From Lineus longissimus (taxonomy: Eukaryota; Nemertea; Pilidiophora; Heteronemertea; Lineidae): a stretch of DNA of 60,000 bases. Below, one piece after another: positions 25,625 through 37,124 of the stretch (within the stretch, counting starts at the first letter, position 1; each line of letters opens with the position of its first letter). The translations under genes and the position numbers were made by a program. The notes under the pieces were generated by a model. The model saw only the letters and a program-made list of their open reading frames with translations. It ran no database searches and was not told the origin of the DNA. Location: assembly GCF_910592395.1 (NCBI RefSeq), contig NC_088319.1, positions 15,936,001-15,996,000 of the forward strand, given 5' to 3'.

Positions 25625-26682
25625 GCCGCCTACGGGAGAAAAATTCAATAGTGTATCATAAATGTGATGTCACATGCAATCAATTAAGCTGTGGGCGAGG
25701 TTACATCATTTATTTTCGAGTTGCAGTCTTGTCTCCAGGTGTTTCCTGCTATTAGTACTGAAATTGAGCAAGCATTAGAGTTGTGGTGATTATTAATTAG
25801 GCTGAGGGCGAGATTTTACAACAGACATTTCTTGAATTGGTTTCGCACCATGATCTTCCAGCTATATCGCTGGTATCTTAACCACTTGTGACGACCTGTT
25901 CATCTCAAGAGATTTTCTGTTACATTTACTATTCTCACGAGTGTTTATTCCTGTGAACAAATATTCTTAATATCAATACAAGCTGATACCAGCAAGGTCA
26001 AACAACATGAAAGGAAAACCAAGCACGTCAGACACTTATGATCAATCCTTTGATATTTTATAAAACCAAACTTGACAAGCGAATCCACTGTTATCGCTTT
26101 TCCTGTAGCTACAATACCAACATCTTTGTTGTTATTCAGACGACTTTCCTCACTGTTACATCATTAAAAAGCACTAGTGACAAGATGTATTCAGCCACCT
26201 TTATACTTGTGTATGCTATCCGTACGTATAGTGAAAGTCGTGGATCAAACGATAAACCGCTGCCCACCACAGTTTTTTATGTTTTAAGTGCTGCTGGTTG
26301 CTATTTTAGCTTCTCTGACGCCGACACATGTATTTATATATATTGCCGTTTTTAGCCCGGCCCAGCAATCTTAAAAGGCGGAGTGATAGGTATTATAAGC
26401 GTATTAATTAATTATCAAGTCTGAATTGGAGAGATGACGGATGGCGCTACGTACATGAGTTCGTTTTGACCATTTACATCATGAGTGCCAGTAGTAGGAA
26501 TTTGGGGTTTCAGAAAGCCCATATTCCTACCACTCGTGTCAATAAATTTGAATCCAGTGAAGAGAAAGAACGTCATAGAGTTATATCGATAAGAAAATGT
26601 ATTGGATTTGCACCTGTACAGGATACAAACTACTTCTGTCAATTTAAAGCTTATTTTCTGTATACGAATATTCTACCAGGTC
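25625..26682. other. Upstream flank, no supported gene
   Basis: This is the 5' flank of the secreted-protein exon. A 105-codon plus-strand frame at 26038-26355 and opposing frames at 26415-26738 have no recognisable domain and A+T-driven composition. They are treated as chance. Confidence 0.4.
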
Positions 26683-27228
26683 GGAGTTATATAGGGTTCA
26701 CGTCTCTTGTCACGATTCACTTGTCACGAGTTTACTGACACGACGTGAGGCTGAAAGTGACCTCGTTAATAGCATTCCGCGAAGTTACTATTTATAGCTC
26801 ACAAGGTCATTTGCATAAGATATTGATGACGTTTTAGTCACGTGACAGTCGGACATCGACACTTATTTCTACGCATTTGATCTTATTTCAAAGTCAATTA
26901 TCTTTGACCCTGCATTGTTTTTAGCATGAATGATACCATAGAGTCAGAGAGAGAAATTTTCAGAACAATTATGTAGTATTTCCAACACTCGGACATGTGC
27001 CATATTGAATCTAACTGCCCTAATTAGAAAGCCTGAATCCATTACGAAACCGCATGTTTGTCCGACATTGCCTGTAATTCAGCGATGGGGAAATAGAGGG
27101 CAGCAGCTGCAGTGACGTCATCTTCGCGGAATGCTATTGTATGTACCCGCTATTTGGATATTACTGGTTCGTTCTATGCATGAAAACGAAGTGAACAGTG
27201 ACACGTTACATGTGAAAACGTGCACTCT
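26683..27228. mobile_element. MITE-like family R1, copy 3, split by an insertion
   Basis: The left half (26683-26765) begins TATATAGGGTTCACGT and continues through GATTCACTTGTCACGAG to GAAAGTGACCTCG. The right half resumes at 27139 with TATGTACCCGCTATTTGG and ends at the AAAACGTG terminus. In the intact copy at 30396 these halves are contiguous apart from about six bases. The gap is filled by the element at 26768-27138. Confidence 0.7.
26768..27138. mobile_element. Nested element with 17-bp perfect terminal inverted repeats
   Basis: A 371-bp insertion inside an R1 copy. Its ends are AATAGCATTCCGCGAAG at 26768-26784 and the exact reverse complement at 27122-27138. There is no coding capacity. 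Complementarity does not extend beyond the 17 bp, and I could not see a clear target-site duplication. It is best read as a second, younger nonautonomous DNA element. Confidence 0.7.
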
Positions 27229-27794
27229 TTCGCAGCCTTGCACATCAAGGGGGCTCCATAATCATCTGCTCGTCTACACTGAAGGTCAACCATGTTATTG
27301 ACGTCTTCTCTCACGGAAATTAAAAACCGGTGAACATCTGTTTGATATACTCACAGTCAGCTCCCAGGCTGTCACCTCGCTCGAAAAATTGTCTTTTATT
27401 TCTTGTTTAAACCCTATTTCAGTCAAAAGACCTCACTTGTAGGAGATATGCTGCGTAATTACGGGTCTTTCGGCCCTGTGATGCTATTTTCCCAATCGCT
27501 TTAATATCGTTATGAAAAGTTTCAATTAGGGTCGAGGCGAGGTAGCAAGTTCAGTATCAAAGGACTAATTCCGGGTCTAAGGATTTTTACTTTGAAGCCT
27601 GATGTTATGTTCGCTGTAGATATGACTTATGTACTAGAGGGAAATGGTATTTAACACCTTACCAATCAGCCGTTAAAACTGAAAATCAGATAATTCTGTT
27701 TCAAATGTTTGATCTTATAATCAAGGTCATGATTTCGATTCATCTCCATTATGGCTAAATATTGAGTTCAGTGCTGAAATAGTTGTATGAAGAA

Positions 27795-27966
27795 TATTTG
27801 GCGATCTGGTATGAAGAGTGGGAGGAAACTAGAAACCCCGGAGAAAACCTACGTTGAGAGTCACCCACTGTATTATGCCGAGCCCCGACAAGAGTCGAAC
27901 CCACGACCTCACCGGTGACAGTCGCTGATGCTTCTAACATCTTACCACTGCGCCGCTTTGACAGCC
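27795..27966 (-). mobile_element. tRNA-derived SINE
   Basis: On the minus strand the head carries a polymerase III A box, CGGCGCAGTGG, differing from consensus only at its first base, and an intact B box, GGTTCGACTC, about 45 nt later. A body containing GGTTTTCTCCGGGG and TTTCCTCCCAC follows. This head-plus-CT-rich-body layout is common in SINEs of marine invertebrates. A frame of about 80 codons (27755-28000) runs through it but has no independent support. Confidence 0.7.
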
Positions 27967-27999
27967 CTACACATCTGATTACGAAGTGACTGCCCTCCA

Positions 28000-29965
28000 C
28001 TTCTCACTCACATAAAGAACTCACTTCAATGTCAAACCGATGGTCAACTACACTACATACTACATACAGCGAGAAGACATACCATTCAAAACATGATACG
28101 TAAATTTGTTGATCTCGGTACGTCGACAACACTATCATTCGTCTCAGACGGTCGCCGCGCATCCATCGTTTTATCTGTGGTCCTCCGTAATGATAATAAC
28201 GCCTATTAGGCTGACTCCACCAGTAAACACTAGAATTACTGAGCCATATTATCGACATCACAGGCGAAGTGCCACCTTGTAATTTGACTACTTAAGCACT
28301 GGATTGCCCCCCAGTGATGTTATTTCTGAGTTCGGGCACATCAGTAGGATGTTCAGAATTCGTACACGAAACCCGATGGGACCAAAAAGCTGGTATTCGC
28401 ACTCTTTCCGCATTTTTAAATACTTAAAATATTTGCGGTGAGGTAGTGTTCTACGGCAACACCGCGCATAGTACATTGGCTTGATAATCTCTTCAGGAAA
28501 TGTCAGGCAAGAATTCATGAAGTGCGGCCAATGTGTTGTAATTGGCAGTTGATACAGAAACTACAAGATTTCTTACCGACAATATTTTGATATCGTTTCG
28601 GATGGAAGTAGAGGATATGAGGTCACTGGTGTCAGACTTCACGGAGAGTCAAATTTATGGTCTTTTCCTGCACAGGGAAAGTCTCGTGACACCCATTAAG
28701 CACCTAAATGGTGTCGAATGGACATCAACTGCAAGTCCATTAGACACCAGTCAGAAACAGATAGCTGTATGTTTAACAAGAAGTCTAATGGACATCACGA
28801 TATTTCCTCTCAATAGCGGCGTCAGGCTTTCAAAACCCTGTCAAGGAATATATACACCTTCATGGATACTCCAGGCACGGGTTTTCACCATTAATAGCCT
28901 TAACCTTTCATTAAACGATGGCTTCAGACAATAAAATGATACCTATATCACAGTAACACAGCCCAGTAAGATCAGAATATCACTAATGTACAAGCATAAA
29001 CATCGTGCATCGCTGTTATTTTCGTCTAGGTATCCTATGTACCTTTCACGGGCCTAGATTGTGGTGACAACCTGTTGCCCTTTCATACGTAAAGCTTGCT
29101 ACCGCCGAGTCACCCCGAGCTTTTAGCGAAAGGCAATATGATCAAGTCCTAGATTTGCATAGGCGCACCCTAGGGCTGAGATTATAGCTGATTTCGGCCA
29201 AATCGTTGCATGTATGATCGCTAGGACTGCGGCTATGCATTTAAAGGGACCCCATCTTCCAAAGGAAGGTGATACGCGTATTATGAATCAATACAGCAGC
29301 GGAGTCGGTCCATCACAACTACTGATGTATGTTTTGCACTTGTAAGAAGTGGTTTACTTTCCCTGTCACACTCTGGGGAAAAGGGTTTGTTCGAGTGTTA
29401 CACCACAAATACGTTTACCATCATCAGATGGTTTGAAGTGAATTCACGCATGTTACATACTATTGGTTGCACACGCAGGCATCATTGGTTTCATTATGGG
29501 TCACCCCATAACGGTATTCAGTATTTATTCATATATTCCTCCGCGAACGAATGACGCAGGCGGATGCATATTGTGCAATTACGCGCCGCGAATGTAATCA
29601 CCGGCAGAAGAAAACCCCTGACGATGTAGTCGTGACTATTGGGCTTTTTATACAATGGTCAGTGCGAGTTACAGTATCAAAGTGTTCAGTCAAAGCTTGT
29701 TTATGGCCAAAGGTTTTATTGAATATCGACACATGAGTGCATTTTTGTGCAATGTAGAATTGTTAAACTTTTTTAGCTGTCCAACTAATGTTAACTAAAG
29801 TTAGAAAGACAAAAAAAACTTAATGTTATCTATTTGACTCCAATTCTCGTAAAACACAACTAACAGTTTTTTTGTCTCTTCAATCACAAGGAAATTACGT
29901 AGCCTGATATGGCACTTTAGTAACCTAGCAAAATCCTTCAGATGTCGACAGGGTCAACATTTCAA
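28000..29965. other. Intergenic stretch with one unassigned frame
   Basis: The plus-strand frame at 28602-28934 starts with ATG and encodes 110 residues of ordinary composition with an acidic N-terminus. I recognise no domain, and both strands here carry long frames (28004-28261 and 28288-28518, minus). I treat it as probably noncoding. Confidence 0.4.
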
Positions 29966-29972
29966 TGGATCC

Positions 29973-30005
29973 AACATGGCCGCCATAAAAATCAACATGG
30001 CCGCC
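29973..30005. promoter_or_regulatory. Pair of YY1-like sites
   Basis: AACATGGCCGCC occurs at 29973-29984 and again at 29994-30005, 21 bp apart. The reverse complement contains CGGCCATGTT, which fits the CGGCCATNTT core bound by the zinc-finger factor YY1. A third copy is at about 53500. Binding is inferred from the motif only, and no promoter is recognised beside it. Confidence 0.35.
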
Positions 30006-30395
30006 ATCAAAAAACAAAATCTGCTAATTAATCATTAAATTATTAATGTGTCAATCAAACAGTGCAGTTGAGTGACATGTTCAGATCCGAGTGGGTTACA
30101 TCAGTTCCCCTCGCTCTCTATTGATCTCATTAATACCACCACAATGTACGGCCCCAAGTTAATATTTGTCCTATCGACCAGCGGGCAAGCTTAGATGATA
30201 TTTCCAGACCCACTTCAAATTAAGCTGGCGTTTTACCCACAGTAATTATCGAATGTTCAAGATTTTGTAAGTTTAACATCTTTCGTGCATTCATCTCTGG
30301 AAGTCGTGAACTATTGTTTTTGTTTAACGTGAGCTTATACCAATCACATTAGAAAGTTCATTCTGTTCTCTCGATTCGAACTTCCTGGCGATGTT

Positions 30396-30588
30396 GTCTA
30401 CGGTTTTACCATGATTCACTTGTCACGAGTTTACTGAATAAGGCCTGAAAACACGACGTGATGGTGAAAAGTGACATCGTGAATCGTATGTAGTCCGCTA
30501 TTTGGAAATGACTCATATGTTTTTCATGTCGCGCACCAGAAGTGAACGGTGACACGCTACACAGTATGTAAAAACATGAACTCTATTG
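30396..30588. mobile_element. MITE-like family R1, copy 4
   Basis: A nearly full-length copy sharing GATTCACTTGTCACGAG and GTGAATCGTATGTAG with copies 1 and 3, and ending in AAAACATGAACTCTATTGC. The left terminus is degraded. It shows the uninterrupted sequence at the site where copy 3 carries its insertion. Confidence 0.7.
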
Positions 30589-31012
30589 CAGCATGAAAGA
30601 CTATTCCTAACCCAATGAGTATCGTATTATTGTGGGAAAAATCCTATATATTCGGGAGGTGTTATTGTTTAACTGAGCAGCAAACCGTTAGACTTGCGGG
30701 CTTATTTGAATGTCATCAAGCTTCGCTAGCTTGTCCGGTGAATTATGTCGAGAAAAAATCAGATATTTCTAAAGACGCTTAAAACGTCCCGAAGCGATTT
30801 TCTTCTTCCATACACCATCATTCCCAGCATAAGTTACATCCATATCCTCTAAAGTCACCAATTAATGAGAAATTTGTGATTAAGTCAATATAAGACGAAC
30901 GAGCCGTGCAGGCTGAGGCATGAGTCACAGTGAAAAGCTCAGATAAGCTGGATGATTTATTCACAACCATTGTTTTTCCCCAAACTTAGAATCAACACAA
31001 GTGTTAACTCAC

Positions 31013-31116
31013 CTGCCTTGATTAAGTAGTTGCGACAACATCTTAAAACATATAACTGGTTGAAACCTAACTTTGAGCAGGCGATATGGTTACTAAACTG
31101 TGGACTCTGATTTTGA
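31013..31116 (-). CDS. Candidate internal exon, unknown protein
   Basis: On the minus strand a pyrimidine-rich tract ends in TCAATCAG, and a consensus donor GGCAG|GTGAGT follows 104 nt later. One frame is open throughout and encodes about 34 residues including adjacent Cys-Cys, basic residues and a hydrophobic end. The other two frames contain stops. I recognise no domain and could not place neighbouring exons in phase. Support comes from the splice sites alone. Confidence 0.22.
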
Positions 31117-31277
31117 CTGATTGAAGTAGATACGGGGTTTTTAATAGATTGAGTAGAAAAGTAGATTTCAAAACGATTAAACAAAACCGATAAGATATTT
31201 GATAAAGACTTCTACCATGGTTGTAAATAATATCTCTTCCGCTATTTCAAGTATATCGCTAAGGAGATAGAAAAAAA

Positions 31278-31298
31278 CTAAAGGCTGTCAGCCTTTAG
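31278..31298. repeat. Short perfect palindrome (10-bp arms)
   Basis: CTAAAGGCTG and its exact reverse complement CAGCCTTTAG are separated by a single T. It follows a run of A. It is a cruciform-capable site with no gene context. Confidence 0.8.
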
Positions 31299-31299
31299 A

Positions 31300-34200
31300 T
31301 TGGTTTAAGGCTTTCACCTTTCGTATGTATCATACCTTGATTAAAGTTGATTCAACACTATTCATTTCTTGACAGTCGCATGGTTTCTGGTGTCCTCCTA
31401 GTTCCCATTACATGTCGCCTAATATTGTTGATAGAATTAGCGACATCCTAGCTGACGCCCAGCTTTCAACTCAATGCGATATTGAGTGCATGCAAACATG
31501 TGCATGCAAAAGTAATGTGTCATTCTATCGATATACTAATAATAAGGTAATGGCCTGTCCGAAAATGGGACCGATGCTTCTGAGAAACACGTAGGTCAAT
31601 AACCTCCTTTGTTTTAAAGGAATTGACAATCGTTCACCAGACCGGAAGGGTTCGTAAATCCAAACAGTAGCAGACGTATTAGGCCAGGAGAATAACTATG
31701 TTAGTTTATCTTGTCGTGAAAACTGGCCGATGATACGTGTACCTGAAGAATGAGCGAATTAGGAATTATTAGCTTATGAACGTCTCTACGCGTTCAGTAC
31801 GAAATTCTGGCCATGTAAACTATACGATTGAAAAGTACAAAATATAATCGAAACCACATGAAAATAAATAATACGTGTAACCACCCTGGATGTTGTAATT
31901 GCCTTTTAAAACATCAGTAATCGATCCGCGATTTTCTTCGCAATGAGACAATGCGTCACTGACTTAAATTGAGACTATATTGTTTCTATCATTATTCTAA
32001 ACACGGGGAACGAATAGAAAAAACTACTAACGAATATTTTTTTAAAACCGTTTTTCTCCTCCGACTGTTCCTTATCAACGGAGTAACGCATTTCTAGATA
32101 CTTTGCGTGGAATTTTAATGAATAGTATCAATTATGATAGGTTGCCGTGTTTTTTGTTTCCATAGTTTTCAAGACTGGAAAATAACTTGTTCCTGGTCTT
32201 CAATGCGGTTCGCTAGCAAATGTTAGGAGTCGAGGCAAAAAGATTCTGTTGAATTTGCCCCGGATATCGTTCGTAGCCTCGCAACGACGATAACAGGCGT
32301 GAAGTTACCACTACACGGCTTGGAATAAGCCGCTAGACAACAGGTGACACAGACACAGATGAAACATCTGTCTGAACTAGAGGTCCATTTGAACATCCCC
32401 GCGAATGTACTTCGCCCAAGAAAGTGCACTTTTTGAGCCACCCTATAGCACCAATTACATTTGTACAGAAACGTCAGAGTCCATAATAGCCAATCGCCAC
32501 CATTCGGTATTTTTAGAAAAAAAATCACATTCTGCTCCATTGAAAAATAATGCGACGCTGGTCATCGTCAAAGGATAGACAGATGAAAAGTATACTTTAT
32601 TGGTGTTATTCAAAGAATTATTCGTAATTAGGAAAAACTACCGCCACTTTGAGATGGCGTTACCTCGGGGAAAAGATTAAAGCATTCCTCTGGAAAAAAC
32701 AACCAATGAATGTCGAGAATGAATTCACTGCCGAGTGTTTGTCAGGGCGAGTAATGGCGGTTTGGTGGTTTCCGCTTTGATTATTTCTGAGATATGCAGT
32801 TAGGTTTTTATTCAAACCATATTTATCAGAAGGACAATATGGAATATTGGCTAGTCGTCATTATAAATTGCAATTGGCATAGCAGTTTTTGAACGACGGA
32901 TTGCACTAGACATGTATTTTCTTCTTTTAGCGCCATTTAAAAAGTAATTATTGTGATAGTCGTATTTAATGATAAGCATCTATACCAAATATAGATCTTC
33001 GCTTCATCTTAACATGATATTAACTGTGAGGGATTCGGGGAGACGAAACGGAAATAGGCGAGCTTAGGATGATTGAGTGCTGTAGAGAATGAAGCCCTCA
33101 CACAGCAACCTGTATCGGGTGATTCATGAGAAACCATCTCAAAGCCAACCTCAAATACGCAGACGTAAATAGCTGTTAGTTATATATTGAACGTTGTTCG
33201 TAGATTTCCTAAACTTTAGCCTCATTTTTAGGTTAATACATGTTAAAGATTAGGTCTGCCTTTTTTCATCTACCTGTATATGATTTGCGAAGACAATATG
33301 AACGAACATATACAGTCGGAAAGAAACAAAACATGTCTACCGAAGGTCAGACAGAGAAAAAAATGCTAGTCGTCTTCCACAGATGCCCCAGGGCCGGTAC
33401 CAGGTGGTCACAGGACCCCTGACCGGCCTTCTGGCAATACTGTGAGAGAAAAAAATGATCTCACCGACCCAGTTGACATGATAAGAGAAGAATGTCTCCA
33501 TAAGTAATCGACAATTGGATATTTATATAATACTAAGAGACCATCAAGAGTCGCTGGAGAATGATATTTAGCCGGTGATAACAGAAGAAGATGTGAGCGA
33601 ATCATACGAACATTTCTTTTTGACACAGAGATCTTTCGGTAGAGAGATTATTGCATTTGATTTATATTCGTCATACATTTATTGTCATTTGATATAAGCT
33701 TTTAGAAAAGACAATCCAACAGAAATACCCTGTTAAGCGTATGAGCAGTGTTTGTATTCGCCAATATCTCGACCCCGAAATCAATTCAGTAGTATTTTAA
33801 CTGAACAATCGCTATGACCACCCACACACAATGTGAATTCACAAACTATCGTGTAGCACACATGATATCCGGTTTCAATAAACTGATAACACGAAGTTCT
33901 CGACACCCATGTAAACAATTTAATCAATTAAGTTACGAGATACTGTCAAACCATTTCAACGAAGTTGACCATTGTGTTATGAAATAAGAACAAATTCTTT
34001 TAATTACACCAAACTCATTGCTATTGCTACTAAATTAAATAATGTTTTTTAGCCACTTTGAAATGTTTGACACATTCTTGAGAATTTCTCAATCATTTGT
34101 CACAGCAACCGCCCTCCGATGAATGAAGAGTGAAACGAACATAAAATGGCACGATAATGACGTCACTGCTTATCAACAGCATGCGCGAATTTATATCTGT

Positions 34201-36176
34201 CTTATTTTTGACGTAAACGAGGGATACTGTTGATTAATTTGTTCAGATTCTGTTGATTGTTTTTGTTATTCGCTGTGAAGTGATGTGGAATGCTGACAGT
34301 GTGTTGACTTGATTTCTCCGCTGATATGAACAGATCAATCGGAGTCTCTATTTTTGCTGCCCACTCAACCGCCACAAACAACAATCTCAATAAATTAACT
34401 CTTAAGTACCCAGTGTATCTAAACACTTTGCTAACAAAAGTCTGCTGGGAAGTAGAAATAAAGAAAGATAATCCCCGAAAGTTTCCTACAGTTCTATCAA
34501 TAATCTGGGTATTCGATATCCGACCAGGCACATACGATCTTAAGAGGAATACAACGTACTTTGAATGTACAAGGACTAGACAAATGACCATCAAGGAGAA
34601 AGCGCGGAAGAAAAGGAGAAATTCCGCTACTGAAATGCGAGAATCTGATAAAAATTGGTTTGACGGAATCGATGTTATCGCACTTCGAGCAATTTCGAGA
34701 CACGCTGAACTAATTAATTTCCTCGCTAGTCAGTATAGCATCTGAAATCAATGAGTTCACCTGATTGGCAATATGATTCAATTACAATTGAGATTGGTTC
34801 CCTAATCCACAGTTTGATCTGTTGGCCGTCTTGGAAAGTCGGATCGTCTCCATATCGAGTGTTGTTTCAATGTGTCCTGGACCAACATCAGAAAACCTTA
34901 TCCTTCTAGTGGAACAAATGCAATACAAGCCAGCTTATCATCCTATGTACTTGGTATTGCTTTGATGTGATCGACACTGAAGAAAGGTCGAGAGTGTATC
35001 GTCTGAACGTAATATCACGAACGATGTCAATCATGTATTGTTTAGGGGTTGGCTTTTTTACATTATGCTGAAGATGGATCTCCAATCACCTAAAAGGCTT
35101 AGTCTGGCTATCACGATGAGAAATATACCAAATAGTGAGGACTGATATTATGACTACGAATGTCTCATCGAGTAGCTCGAGTGAGTGACATTATGATTTA
35201 GTTAGACGGCGAGGGTCTACCTACAGGTGAACCACCCGTCATTTCAACATTCTACCCAGACTCGATTGTAAATCTTAAACTACAGTCGAAGTTGAAATCA
35301 TGTGTTCTTGATTACACCTTAGTAATACTTGCTTTTGAAGTACGCATGGTTGTGACATATCAATCATGGGTTTGACCCACCGGATTCGATTTAAGGTCAC
35401 TTTGACTACTTAGAGTGATTTCAGATTTATATGACATCAAGTTTGAAAGTTGCCTTAAACTTTTTTAACAGTCTTTATAGTGAATCATCCTCATGGCAAA
35501 TTATCCCAAATAGACTTCTGAAGAAAAGGGATATAATTTCAAAGTAAATTTAAACGAGGCTGCAAATTTAGAAAACTAGGCGATGCTGACATGCAGCAAC
35601 AGCAAAGAAGAACAACCATGTCTGCAGAGGATGTACAGTAAAGGAAAAGCACTACTTAAATCATTGAAGAGAAGGGCTCGTTTTGATGCATGACAAAAAG
35701 GAGAGCGTTGTTGGGAAATGGTTTCCGCTCCTATTTCGCCTTTCTAGAATACCTGGATCATATGGCACAGTGCTAATGAACTTCCTCTTGGTTTTCTGGC
35801 CGTGACTGTCAATGAGGTCGAGATAAAAGGCGGACATGGTGATTGTGTCTGTTTTGGGTCTGCATCATAATGACGGGTAGGGATAAAGTGGGAACCTGTA
35901 TGTTGTGTCTACAAGATAATGGTTCCTGATTCTTTGATGAAGAGAAACGCTATTCAGAATAAAGTGGTCAGGGTAGTCGAGCAAATAACATGGCATTAAC
36001 CAGTAATGGCTGATATACGAAAAGTCTCGTAGAAGGCCGAGTTGCACTCGCCGTAGCAGGGGTAACGAGTTTCGTCAGGTTCAATATAGAGTTGTAACCA
36101 CTCCTGTATAGAAGATCAGCCGTACTGCAGAAAGCAGACTGGAAATAGAGTTAACCGAAAATTGTCCCTCGGTGAC
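31300..36176. other. Intergenic stretch, no supported gene
   Basis: Opposing long frames at 34202-34594 (minus, 130 codons) and 34326-34745 (plus, 139 codons) overlap almost completely, so at most one can be real. Neither has a recognisable domain or biased codon use. A mariner-type end lies at 32427-32447. The remainder is A+T-rich without clear signals. Confidence 0.45.
32427..32447 (-). mobile_element. Mariner-type terminal repeat (remnant)
   Basis: On the minus strand, TAGGGTGGCTCAAAAAGTGC resembles the CAGGGTG..TCAAAA ends of mariner/IS630-type transposons. A 105-codon minus-strand frame crosses it without transposase features, and no matching opposite end was found nearby. It is read as a solo or decayed end. 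Confidence 0.3.
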
Positions 36177-36368
36177 ATGACCACGACCACGTCAGTGGAA
36201 ACTAACGACAACCAACCACAGCATGGTGGAGGTATTCACCGCATCACGCTATTACGACAATTATACACCCTTCGCGTGAAAGGCGTGGGGACATTCGTTG
36301 GGCTATATGCCCTATGGCGGTCATTCACTCCACGCGGAGCACCTGGCCCCAGTCTTGACTGGCCTTAA
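36177..36368 (+). CDS. Small ORF or N-terminal exon, unknown protein
   Basis: An ATG with G at -3 opens 63 codons ending in TAA at 36366-36368. The segment is strongly G+C-richer than its flanks and favours C/G-ending codons. The predicted peptide has a Thr-rich N-terminus, an HGGG turn, a central basic-hydrophobic stretch and a Pro/Gly-rich C-terminus; it lacks a signal peptide. I recognise no family. It could be a short gene, part of a spliced gene, or a fossil of one. Confidence 0.32.
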   Translation: MTTTTSVETNDNQPQHGGGIHRITLLRQLYTLRVKGVGTFVGLYALWRSFTPRGAPGPSLDWP

Positions 36369-36992
36369 ACCCAATTAATACGCCATCTCCGTGACGCGAC
36401 TTGATGAAGTCTGATTGCCGAAGAGAGGTACAATTACACGTATTCAAGACAGCATCGGAAACATTGTCAATTTGATCAAGAGTGTAGCATGACAACTGTC
36501 ATTATGCTCTTGGTTTGATTCATGAAACATGAAAAATGGGGATTAATTGAAGGAGATGTAGGTATCAAAAATTAGTTTAGCCCTGGATAATTAGGCCTAC
36601 ATCGACGCTATCGGGGTCGACCGCAAGTATCGTGGTTGGCGTTCTCGCGAATATTGGTTTATAGGAGGCCGAGGCATCAGCGTAGATCACCCAGCGCTTG
36701 TCGGTTGTGCATCACTCTCATTCGTCAATGCGATTTCCGGGAAACGACCCAGGCAGGTGTGAATGATGTAAACTTGTCACCAGTTCACAGGATGTGACGA
36801 CATAGAACGGAAATATCAATATGTAAATGAGACATTTACGGATATGGACTAACTTCCTTGCCTCGTCATTAATCCAGTTGTCGGCAGGGCGAGGATGGTC
36901 GACTTTCCGGTAATTAATTAGATATCTCTTCTGAGAAGCTATGATATTTGATATTTGATTACTGTGGTGATCTGCGTAAAATAAATTTGTAC

Positions 36993-37124
36993 CTCTGCTG
37001 AATTTGAAGCTCCGTTTCCTTCGTCGTCGTCGTCGTCTTGTTTTTCTGCAATCGCCCTTGTGCTACGACTTGAAGTAATCATGGTTCGAGGAATTGGCTG
37101 CGGGGTCAGATACCTAGCAATCAT
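36993..37124 (-). CDS. Candidate first exon with acidic run
   Basis: A minus-strand ATG opens 44 codons ending in phase at a GCAGAG|GTACAA donor-like site. The peptide is hydrophilic, with a Ser/Thr/Arg-rich start and a run of five Asp plus Glu encoded by the GAC repeat at 37021-37035. A second ATG in better context (ACCATGA) lies 14 codons in. Reading through the donor closes after 17 more codons. No domain is visible and no second exon was identified. The Asp run is also just what a chance read through a GAC microsatellite would give. Confidence 0.25.
37021..37035. repeat. Short TCG/CGT trinucleotide run
   Basis: Five TCG-type triplets in a row. On the minus strand they read as GAC codons inside the candidate exon at 36993-37124. 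Confidence 0.85.

Noticed and set aside
27755-28000. 81-codon minus-strand open frame
   Set aside because: It reads straight through the tRNA-derived SINE and has no domain; it is a by-product of the repeat.
34202-34745. Opposing frames of 130 and 139 codons
   Set aside because: They overlap on opposite strands, lack domains and codon bias, and are of a length expected by chance in this composition.
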